Source: Ochromonas danica
Lineage: Eukaryota; Sar; Chrysophyceae; Chromulinales; Chromulinaceae
Reading direction: 5' to 3'
Assembly (NCBI GenBank): GCA_015146655.1
Contig: VKHL01000086.1
Location: 58,597 to 122,596 of the forward strand
Length of the DNA: 64,000 nucleotides
Made by a program: the position numbers and the translations under genes
The notes under the pieces: model-generated
Seen by the model: the letters and a program-made list of their open reading frames with translations, nothing else
Told to the model about the DNA's origin: nothing
The model's database searches: none
Shown: piece after piece, positions 34,526-44,311 of the stretch
Layout of the letters: each line of letters begins with the position of its first letter
How positions within the stretch are numbered: position 1 is the first letter of the stretch

Positions 34526-36091
34526 ATGATTCTTAGGCTTTTAGTCTTTTCCTTGTTACTTGGACACTTCTCTTTATCCTTCAAGCTCCGCAGGCATTCT
34601 CAAGGCTTCCATGTTCTTCCTTCTCTAGAAACAGCCGCACCTTTCTCCAAGTCTACACCTGTTGGTCATTGTAGATATACTTCTATCTTGCTAAGCAGTC
34701 AACCTCCTAGTGAAGAGAGATGGAAAATGGCCAAATGGTTGAGTAAAGTTGCAGCAACGCTGTTCCTGGCTCCTATGTTGACATTTGGTCATGCAACACC
34801 TTACGTCCGAGCAGATGATGAGCTAGCAAAGTATGCAGCAGAAGGAAATAAAGTGGGTGTAGATGGTCAATGCTTTATGCGGAAATGTGCCGTGGAAACA
34901 GTAAATTGTGCGAATGATCCCAACTGCTTCAAAGGTCTTTCTTGTCTGGCGCGATGTAAAGGAGGAAGTCTTTGTTCGACAGGTTGTTTTGCTAAATTTG
35001 GTAGTGATCGTTTAGATAATATTTTGTCATGTTCTGTGGAGAAGCATGATTGTGTTCATGTTCCTGGGAAAGAGTCTGTGGGATGGACTCAAGACAATCT
35101 CCAAGATTTGCCTGGGAAACCGTTAGAACGTTTTGATATCTCTTCCTTGGAAGGACAATGGTATAAGGTAATGGGATTAGATTCAAGATATGATTGCTTT
35201 GATTGTCAGAAGAATACATTCAAAGTGAAGGATAAGGAGACGCTCAAAATGGAGGCACTCTTTCGTATCCCTCGTCCAGCCTTCCCAGGTTACATGCAGA
35301 ATAGAATAGTGGAGGAGCTTCATGCAACCAAGAAAGATTCAGGTGAATTAGCACATCTAAGGAGTAAAGGAGAAATGTTTGGGTTGACCTTCTGGGAGAA
35401 TTGGTATGTATTGTCTGAGGCGAAGCCCAATCCTGTTTCAAGTGGAGTCCCTGGAGTATCGACTGCACGTGCTTCCCCGACAGAAAATGCTGATTTAAAG
35501 CTAGTTTTCTATACAGGACATACCTTACAAGGAAGTTATAAAGGTAAGAGTTGCTTCTTATTTGTGTAAGTTGCCTTGAGGCATGTATTATGGAAAGGTG
35601 GCATTCTATTGTGTAGGTGCATTCGTCTATTCTCGTACTAAAGATCTAACACCCACGGTATTAAATGCTGCTAAGGAGGTCATTACCGCGGCTGGTTTAA
35701 ATCCAAATGAGTTTTGTGCTATTCGAAATCAGTGCTTTGATAGATCGGAAGATCGATCCACCAGCTCTCAGTCTGAGTCAAACTCCAAGCAAGCCCTCGT
35801 ATTGCCTGGAGATGAAGTCCTTGCAAATAGTCGATCTGATCCCCAGGCTCCTTACTGGTATCTTGGTCAAAAGTTTTTTACAGTCACTACCTCAGTAGCT
35901 GAAGAGTTAGCGGATTGGTTTGAGGACCCTGCCATGGTCTCTGACTGGTTAATCAATCAGCAGCAACGAATGATCTTCACTCAGCCAATGGTAAGTTCTA
36001 CCTTCTCGTATTCGTGGAAATTAGCAGTATTATCAGGTGATGTGTGATGTCGTAGGAGGTGAGTCCATTCGCATCGTTAGCGAATGAGTAG
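34526..36091 (+). CDS. Violaxanthin de-epoxidase-like/related protein with plastid-lumen leader
   Basis: Likely exons are 34526-35543, 35617-35990 and 36056-36091, giving 475 aa; an alternative acceptor at 36036 would change only the last residues. The leader has a signal peptide (LLVFSLLLGHFSLS) followed by Phe, a Ser/Arg/Pro-rich transit-like part, then a second hydrophobic segment (VAATLFLAPMLTFGHA). This order fits import through a red secondary plastid into the thylakoid lumen. The mature part has a Cys-rich domain with about ten Cys (residues 113-185), a lipocalin-like domain starting GQWYKVMGLDSRYDCFDCQ, and GAFVYSRT near the end, all as in VDE. The C-terminus (LADWFEDPAMVSDWLINQQQ) is not the Glu-rich tail of true VDE, so it belongs to the VDE-like/VDR branch. 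It probably acts on xanthophylls. Confidence 0.8.
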
Positions 36092-36284
36092 GGCAGTCAA
36101 GTGAACAGAGAAACGGAGAAGGAAGCTGTGGTTTTAGGTAGCAAATGGATGAATAAGTATATTCTTTATTACGCTTAGAAAGGGGCGACTCCCAAGAGCA
36201 GCATTGTAGCAGCATTTCTTTGTGAGTTAATATGCCACCAAGAAGGAATCCAGATCATCCCCGACTTCCTGTGGTTGCTTCTAA

Positions 36285-39200
36285 CTAGCTCAAATTGTAA
36301 TTGTCTATCAAATAGTCATTCACGACGCGCAATAAACTAGGCAATTTCTTGATATGAACATCTTGAGGAGACCATGATGTGATGGGGTTGTGGAAAAGAT
36401 CGCTAATCAATATCGTGTCTGCCAGATTATAGGAAGAGGAAAGGTAGCGACTATGCGCTTTGAGTCGAACGTAGCCAACGAGATTTTGTTGCTCGTCCTT
36501 CCAGTGGTCAAGAGCTAAGACCATGTTGAAGGGAGACACTGACTCATGCCCATTACTCCCTCCCCCACCTCTCAGATTACTGCTCTCAACAGAGAGGACT
36601 CGCACAGAAAACTTATGTGTATCGTCATTCTCGTCCACGTAGTTCACTTCACCATAGACTCCAGCTGTAGCAAGTGCTATGACTGCACGGAGAAGACAAA
36701 TGGTTGATCGTACACCAGAAATATAATCTTGATCAGAGCTACAGCAAAAAGAAGCACATATTTCACTTAAAGCCAAGGAAATCAAACCTTGTGTGCGAAC
36801 CCAATGATCAACGTGATTAACTGATCGGAAAAAGACGGACTCTATGGCCCAGGAATGAATAATAGCTGCACCTACGTCACGAACATAATGACGAACTCGC
36901 ACAGCACATAGTCCTTCCTTTTCATCAATTCCAACATGACCAAGATACTGTGAGGTCAGTTTAGACAATGCCAAGTTCACAGAAGAGATGGTGGAGGGCA
37001 AGGTATGCGCGAAGTACAATATCTGTAAACATTCATTAACCGAAAAGGCAATAATTCGATCTTCTGCTGTTGGTAAGTCAATCAAACTACTTTGCGATAA
37101 CGCTGGTAATGCTTGAAGTTGGATAGCTGGTTTGAAGGGCATTGCTTGGCCAAGTTTTACGGAAAGCGTAACGGTCACTTCCTCAGGTGAGATCTTTACA
37201 GTTCTGTCCTCAGACAGAACTTCTTCTTGCCTTAAGAGAGTGATAAGAGATAGCTTGTCATTCACAGCTTCACTTTTAGCTTCCAGCACGATAATCTTCA
37301 AGTGAGTATCAGAGAGGGCAATGGCAAGATAAATCAATCGTAATTTCCTTTTGAACTTGTCTGAGGAACTATTAGCTCGTATTGTTGGCTTACTCGATGC
37401 TATCGCATCCACACGTCTGTTGCTCTTGGTAGAACCCATTAGGGATGAATTTGTTGTGCTGGGTAAGGCACCAAAGCAATGCTGCAAAGGCACCAAACTC
37501 TTCTTGCGCTCATCCACATCGTCATAATAGCAAAGACGATAGATCGACATGGCAGCATGTAAACGACGGAAGTTTCCATATAAGTTAGTATGTTCTACTT
37601 CACTCGCAGGTGAATATGAGTTTTGCAAGGCCGAGCAATAAGGAAGCAGCACTAGCACTCTTAACACCATGGGGAGTGTTGAGATGGCATCCGGATCGCA
37701 ACAACTCTCTCCAACTGTGATGAGAGAGGAATCCACAATCAGTGTAGAAAGACAAGAAAGATGACAAAAAGCACGTCCCAGAAAAGCTTCTGCCTGGACA
37801 TTATTAATCTCAGCCTGGAATCGCATAATGTCCTTTCCATGGAAAGCTACAGGCACACATACAGCTCTAAGCAACAAACCAAAATATAATAGGTCACGAC
37901 AACTTACCCCATATACCACCCAACCCGTGTGTATGCACAATGTAAGTGCCAGATTGTCGATCCACGGTGATGGAAACTTCCACATTGCCCGCTGTCGTTG
38001 AAGTGTAAGTTAGGGATACCCACGTGAGTGTTTGTTTGAAAGAAATATCACTCTAAAGTAACCGTCAAATAAGACGTCACCATTATCAAAATGAAAAGCA
38101 GGAATAGGAGTGATACTACCTGTTGATGGGGTGGAATGCCTTGCAGATCTCTCGCTAAGCGCTGGGCAAGCATCGCTATCCGCACTTCCGCCAGTGACGA
38201 GATGACACGATTAATTATATTTTCACTACCATCAGACCAGGCTAAGAAACTGTTCAAATCAGGAAGAAGATGGCTGAGGCCAGGTACAATGGTATCTGTG
38301 GCTCTCCAGATGAGATCAATTTTCGCTCTAAAGTGGTCATCAAGACTGGAAGTCAAGATCGATGGATCCAAACTTTGAGATGTGATTTGAAGTGTGAAAA
38401 GCGGCTCTCTAAACAAAGTCAGCATTCCACTGTAAAACAATAGAGCATGGAATCATCATGTTGACAAACACTAACCCGGTGAACTCACTCCTCCAAAAGA
38501 AGAGCAATAATCGATGACAATCCACTTGCTGATCTAATCTTAAATCTACTAGATGATGATAAAGTGATCTTTTCTTATCTCGTAATGTGAGATAGAGGTC
38601 TTGCATCTGAATGCGATTAGAAACATGTTCAGCAGTTTGTAGCAAAACCTTCAGCTTCCAGGAAGTGGTAGACAGTTTAGATAGATGACTTTCAAGCTGA
38701 ATGATGTCATTTCTAGTTATGTCATTTTTCTCTTCTTTCTCTGCATGGCTTGCAACGAATAGACGAGGACAGACAAAGTGGACGACCATCCAATCACTTT
38801 CTCGACTCACCGACTGCAAGGTGACACCCAGAGTGAAGACATTCTCACAGACGATATTAAGTAAACCATTCTCTACACATGCTTTATATCTTCTATCAGA
38901 AGGTAATGGATCAAGAAGAGCTAGTTTAGCTTTGAGGAAGATGTTCATCTTGGCTTGTAAGGTGGGAATGGGCAAAGGACGAGGCAAGGGCATACGGCCA
39001 GCGAATTGAGCAGCACGAGGAAGACTGAGATAGTCTCCCTTGACCATCAAATGTCTTGCTAGGATGACTTCATGTTGATTACTTCGTAATGGAAATAAAC
39101 TACCATGTACAAAATACATTTCATCCAAATTACGTAAAGTCACACCATCTAGACCTGCTAGATCCATATTAAACTGAAGAATACTATGAAATAAACTATT

Positions 39201-39416
39201 GACATTATGTTTACTTAACCATCGTACAAGACAGAGAAGTTGTAATAGTTTGGCTTTAGTGTGCGTGAGGAAAGTTCGCAATTCTGTCGTACGAAGTTCA
39301 GGATCTTGCTTTTTGAAGTCTAATAGAAGATTATTGGTATCATTATAGATTTGAATAGCAACACGTTGTAAAGCATCTCCTAAAGGAACTGTTTGAACTC
39401 CTGTTGGATTATTCAT
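36285..39416 (-). CDS. MED14: Mediator complex subunit 14 (MED14/RGR1)
   Basis: Likely exons are 39416-38476, 38429-38120, 38052-37908 and 37846-36285, giving 985 aa. Residues 8-65 carry the MED14 N-terminal signature (VPLGDALQRVAIQIYNDT, then LLQLLCLVRWLSKH). MED14 is the backbone subunit of the Mediator coactivator in the nucleus. The first donor is GTTAGT rather than the nearby GTGAGT, because only that keeps the frame. The third exon is read in a different frame from the long open frame that overlaps it (SDISFKQTLTWVSL...VDRQSGTYIVHTHGLGG); that protein is far more plausible. The fourth exon may instead start at 37864. Human MED14 is longer (about 1,450 aa). The 5' end is divergent from CSN2, 173 bp away. 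Confidence 0.7.
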
Positions 39417-39589
39417 TGTTTCCTCTTCACTTCTCTATGCAATGTGTTGGAATGGTTGGGACAGCTGTTCTATTGTTATGGTGCGATGGTGTAGCGGAGG
39501 TACACTATTGTTGTGGTGCGTGTGAAAACCCTGTTTTCGCAGAGCGAGTACCAACTGCTAGACAATGTCAATTGATTAATTGAGGAAAG

Positions 39590-41085
39590 ATGAGTGATGA
39601 TGATGAAGATTATGAATATGAGTATGGATCAGATGCTGATTATGATGCCTATGGAAGTGAAAATGAACAAGAAGAAGAAGGCAAAAAAGACACTGCGATA
39701 GAAATTGAGAATTCCTTCTATGGTAAGCCAATAGTCTAATACCCTTTCCTGCCCATCAACTGCCTTGTTCTGCACTCTATCCTCCTGTTACTATGACTGA
39801 GACAGAATGAACACTCACTAACCTTCTTGATTGTGAAATAGAGGGAGATGATATAAAAGCTGAGAATCCACGTCAAGCTATTGAGTTATTTGAACGAGTT
39901 GTCCAGTTAGAAAGTGAGTTAGGAGATCAAGTAAAATGGAGATTTAAAGCCTTGCAAAATCTTGTAGTCATCTATTTCAGTCAAGCATGTTATGAGAAGA
40001 TGGTCGAACGCTATCGATCTATGTTACAATATATTGCCTCAGTGACTCGCAATGACTGCACGGAGGCGATCAACACAATCCTCGACACCGTTGCCTCAGC
40101 CACTGATATACATGTCCTGTCTGAGATTTATGAAATTACCCTTATTGCTCTAAAGACTTCCAATAATGAACGTCTTTGGTTTAATACAAATATCAAACTT
40201 GCGAAACTTTATCTGGAAGATGGGAAAATTGGTGAGATGGAAAGAGTGATCAAAGATCTCAAGAAAACTTGTCAAACAGCTGATGGACGGGATGATCCAG
40301 AGAAAGGATCACATCTATTAGAAGTCTACTGTCTTGAAATCCAATTGTGTGCTTTAACACAAGACAGTGAGAGAATGCACAGTATCTATCCTCGTACAGT
40401 CAATTTGAACTCTGCAGTGAATGATCCTCGAATTATGGGAATTATTCGAGAAGAAGGTGGAAAGATGCAAATGGCAGAACAAAATTGGTTGGAAGCTTAT
40501 AATGAATTCTATGAAGCATTCCGAAATTATCAAGAAGCTGGCAATTCCCGGGCAAGAGATTGTTTGAAATACGTTGTCTTAGCCTCCATGTTGTCCCTCA
40601 GCGATATCAATCCTTTCGCTGCGAGAGAAGCCAAAGCATTTGCAGATGATCCTGAAATCCTTGGTATGAGTGATTTGCGTCAATCTCTTGAAGCCAATGA
40701 CTTGGCTCGTTTTGAAAAAACTGTCCGGGATAAGCGCAACCATATTATGGATGAACCTTTTCTCATGAAATATCTGGAACCTTTACGTCGACGAATGCGC
40801 GAGCAAGTTCTTATTAACTTGGTGAAGCCTTACCAGCGAGTCACTCTTTCTTTTCTTGCTCAAGAGCTGGAGCTCTCTGTGAAGGACGTGGAGGGATTGG
40901 TCGTGGATTTAATACGAGACGACAAGCTGCCTGGCTTGATCGATCAGACTGAGAACTGGTTGGCGTTGAACCCTTTGAATGCTTCCCCTGCTATTGAGGG
41001 GTCATTGGATCATGTCTTACAGTACTGGTCTGCCAATCTGCAGGCGGTTCAGAAGAGCATTATGAGCAGCACTCAAGTGTTGTAA
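39590..41085 (+). CDS. CSN2: COP9 signalosome subunit 2 (CSN2)
   Basis: Likely exons are 39590-39722 and 39842-41085, giving 458 aa, close to the usual 440-460. It starts with the acidic, tyrosine-rich N-terminus typical of CSN2 (DDEDYEYEYGSDADYD). TPR-like helices follow (NPRQAIELFERVVQLE, ALQNLVVIYF), then NWLEAYNEFYEAFRNYQEAGN, KYVVLASMLSLSDINPFAAREAK and the PCI/winged-helix end (VKPYQRVTLSFLAQELELS). CSN2 is a scaffold of the complex that removes NEDD8 from cullins. All main family blocks are present. Confidence 0.93.
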
Positions 41086-41194
41086 ATCTCTTAGATGAGC
41101 ACACATCCCTGATTTTCAATATTGAATTACAAGGCAAAACCTTGGCAACTCTACACTATTGTTAATCACACCTCTGCAGCAGTCACTTTCAGTG

Positions 41195-42376
41195 TCACGA
41201 ACTCGTGGTTGGGCTAGTTGATGATAGAGGATGGAACACTTGATAGAAATACACCTTCGCCATCTGCCAAGACATTCGAAAGAAGCTGTCATGTCGCAAG
41301 ATCACACATTGTTCTTCTTCTTTCGAAAGAGGCAGAGGCTTCAGAGAGATAAACCAAGTACCGGGTCGCATCATGAGCACACGTGCCGCGAGTGTCAACA
41401 TCATGTCCTCAGAGAACAGCAAGGACGCAGCGTAGACCACATCGGCTGTTTTCCACCACTCCACCACAAAGATATCAGCACATTCAAAATGAATAGTCGG
41501 AAGAGTAAGCAAGGAAGCAGACACGGCTGGGGCAGAGGTCGTTGGTGTTGCAGATGTCACTTCCACTGTTGATGTGGCGACTTCTGCTTCCACAGATGAT
41601 GGGGTATCTTCCTCACTACACAGCGACTCTTGAATACCTTCTTGGACCACTGAGACCAATTCATCATCCTCAGAGAGGGCAAGTCTTTCAGGAAAAGTCT
41701 GTAAATAGCGCCGGAGAGTTTTATAGCCTTTGAGTTTGTCGCGGTAGACTTTGTGGCCCAACTGCTTGCATAGCACGTCAGCCAGCATTTCCAAGGAAAT
41801 AGCTTGGCTAGCACCGACATTATTTATAATGTGAGAGACGATATGGTCAATAAGAGGTTTGTTGTCTTGGTTCTTCGCCTTGGCCAGACGAGGTTTTTCC
41901 ACTTTTTGACCTGTTGTGACTTGTTGAATTACCCGGTCACGTAGTTGAAGAGAAATAGAGACCAGCTCTGGAACTATCTCAATACCCCAAACAGAGGAAA
42001 AGTGGAGGATGGGGGACAGTGCAGCACAGATGGAAGGCAAGCCACGGCCACTGCCCAGATCGACGAAGACAAGCGTATCAGACTTTGGGACCCCTCCACC
42101 ACCACCACCCGGCACTGGATAGGAGGTGGATAAGCGATGATAGGTGGACAGTAAGTTCATGAACTCTGAGGCAGTGACTTCTCCATACGTCAAGCTGACA
42201 TCTTGTTGGCGTGAAGTGGAGGAAGAGGAGGATGTCTCTTTCACCCTCTTACGATGATCGAGAGAACGTTCTTTAGCAGCTGTCTGACTCAGCTCATTAT
42301 GCTGATTAAATATCCCATTAATAGTATCAACTAGATACTTTTGATCATTAATTCGTGTCTTTTCTGGTCCTTTCAT
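41195..42376 (-). CDS. DOT1-like SAM-dependent methyltransferase with an inserted helical domain
   Basis: This is a single exon of 393 aa. SLTYGEVTASEFMNLL, then VFVDLGSGRGLPSICAAL (motif I, SAM-binding) and VWGIEIVPELVSISLQLR (motif II, acidic residue at its end) match the DOT1 fold, which methylates histone H3 Lys79. VVYAASLLFSEDMMLTLAARVLMMRPGTWFISLKPLP matches the later strands. The usual NN motif is replaced by AAS, so activity or substrate may differ. Between motif II and the later strands is an insert of about 110 residues. Part of it (about 165-245, DHIVSHIINNVGASQAISLEMLADVLCKQLG...LKGYKTLRRYLQTFPERLALSEDDELVSVV) resembles a LOTUS/OST-type winged helix. Low-complexity Ser/Thr/Ala links follow. 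Confidence 0.65.
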   Translation of the reverse strand: MKGPEKTRINDQKYLVDTINGIFNQHNELSQTAAKERSLDHRKRVKETSSSSSTSRQQDVSLTYGEVTASEFMNLLSTYHRLSTSYPVPGGGGGGVPKSDTLVFVDLGSGRGLPSICAALSPILHFSSVWGIEIVPELVSISLQLRDRVIQQVTTGQKVEKPRLAKAKNQDNKPLIDHIVSHIINNVGASQAISLEMLADVLCKQLGHKVYRDKLKGYKTLRRYLQTFPERLALSEDDELVSVVQEGIQESLCSEEDTPSSVEAEVATSTVEVTSATPTTSAPAVSASLLTLPTIHFECADIFVVEWWKTADVVYAASLLFSEDMMLTLAARVLMMRPGTWFISLKPLPLSKEEEQCVILRHDSFFRMSWQMAKVYFYQVFHPLSSTSPTTSS

Positions 42377-42781
42377 TTTGACTGGACGATAATATTATTG
42401 CGATGCGTGGTTCACAGGTTGGTTGATTCCCAACACACCCAACAAAATCCCTTTAATTGGCACAGAGAAATGTCGGTCAAGAAATAGATTGAGGCAGCGG
42501 AGTTCCTTCTTGGGAGTTACTTTGGAAGATGCATCCACAACGCCAGAGTCTGTTGAAGTCAAAACCCTTTGTTCGACACAACCAAATTGAGGAATGAGAT
42601 CACTTTTCTCTAATTCTTTTTAATCAAGAATGCGGTGCTCTATGAGCCAGCACACGATCACAACAGTCATGTATGACATGGTAGAGGTAAGAAAATACAT
42701 AACTAGCTAAGCATTAATTCACTGCTGATATATTGCGTAGAGAAGGCACGATCAAACACCGTTTTCCTTATCGCACATCGT
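42377..42781. other. Intergenic region downstream of the beta'-COP-like gene
   Basis: About 400 bp separate the DOT1-like start and the stop of the beta'-COP-like gene, both on the minus strand. It does not contain the roughly 600 further residues expected for full-length beta'-COP. No gene is seen. Confidence 0.5.
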
Positions 42782-44029
42782 TCACACATCGCCACCAGGA
42801 CGTTCGTCGTCTAACTTGATGACAATAGCTCCTTCATCATAACCAATGGCCACTTCGTTCGAGGCATTTGCGACCGTCATGCACCAAGCTCTCTGTAAGC
42901 CGTAGTTCAGGGTGATTTCAGGGGCATATGTGATGGCATGCCAGAGACGCACAGTACCATCCTCTGAGGCGGAGAGAATGATTGGGATACGAGGATGGAA
43001 ACAGACCGAGGAGATATTGTGCGTATGACCTTCAAACGTCTGCAAACAAGCCTTCGTTTGATAATCCCAGATCTTAATAGTATGATCATCTGCACCAGAC
43101 AGGAGGTAAGGCTTGTCTTCACCAGGATAATAGTCGACACAGTTCACTCCTTTCTCGTGCGAGCCAGGACCATCCAAAGAAAAGTGAGGGGAGCCGGCAG
43201 TCAACCCCCACACCTTAATCGACTTATCCAATGAAGCAGATGCAAAAGTGCTCGTGTCTCGGGGATTGATGCGCACCATCATGACATAGTGTGAGTGACC
43301 CTCAAAGACCTGCACACACTCCCAATCCTTTTCCCAGTCCCACATTTTAATCAACATATCATCCGAGCAAGATAGCACCAAAGGACGATTGGGGTGAACT
43401 TCCAAGCAGCGAATGAAGTCTGTATGAGCCTCCCATTCTTTGATCTTGTCCGTGGTATTATAGTCGAAGACGCGCAACTTCATGTCGTCTGTACCAGTAA
43501 TGATGCACTGCTTACGAACAATAAACTTAGCACAACGCACAGGATTGGTTCCCGTCTCGAAGCTCTTGATCATAGTCTAAAGGGGGAGATGAGGCATGTG
43601 CATGAGAGAGCTGGCAGCAGAGAAGACAGTGGGAGAGACCTACGTTCGAGGAATAGTCCCAGATTAAGACATTTCCACTGTAGAGTGCCACCAAGACCCA
43701 TGGAGCCTGTATCAAACAACAGATCATATAACAGAAAGATAGCTGCTGAGCAGCTGCTGGTCCCTCACCTCCCCTGGGAAGATATCCACGAATTTCACGC
43801 GAACCGATCTCGCCGTAAATTCTTCCTGAGAGGCAAAGGACAGGGTTAATAAGAGACACATGATGAATGACCAATCTGATGGGCTTACTGTGATAGTTAA
43901 TGGGACAGACTGCAAGATCGACAGCACATGCAAACCACGCCAAAAGCAAATGTCAGTCAGGGAGAGATGGGTGATTAAAGAGAGAGGATCGAAGGAGAAG
44001 GAAATGAGAGGGAAAGGGTGACTTACCAT
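42782..44029 (-). CDS. Beta'-COP-like protein, N-terminal WD40 propeller only
   Basis: Likely exons are 44029-44027 (only the ATG), 43909-43889, 43825-43769, 43706-43644 and 43576-42782, giving 312 aa. The joined start MSVPLTITEEFTARSVRVKFVD matches the beta'-COP (COPB2) N-terminus, and later blocks match strongly: LVLSCSDDMLIKMWDWEKDW, HYVMMVRINPRD, FASASLDKSIKVW, GVNCVDYYPGEDKPYLLSGADDHTIKIWDYQ, and AIGYDEGAIVIKL. Beta'-COP is a COPI coat subunit of about 900 aa; its first propeller binds dilysine cargo tails. Here a stop follows just after the first propeller, and the next gene begins 405 bp away. It may be a short paralogue or a truncated gene. Confidence 0.75.
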
Positions 44030-44311
44030 TTCAACTGGAAGAGATAAGATGAGCACAAGAAGCAGAAGGTTATGGAGTTGCTAACACAGCAGACGAGCTG
44101 GTGCCTGGGAAATCCACAGGAGGGAAAATTGCCAATAGCAACCTGGGAATTCATTATCAGTGACATCCAGAATGAAGATTCCTACCAAGGCAAGTGCGAT
44201 TTACAGATACGAACGTCTTAAGTTAAATCATATATATCTTAAGTTAATTGTCGGGAAGATATTTACAGAAAAAGATATCATCAATCAAAAGAGGGCATTT
44301 ACAACCATGAA

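Noticed and set aside
37847-37985. N-terminal extension MWKFPSPWIDNL of the last MED14 exon as a separate gene start
   Set aside because: The overlapping exon in another phase gives a better protein and joins both neighbours in frame.
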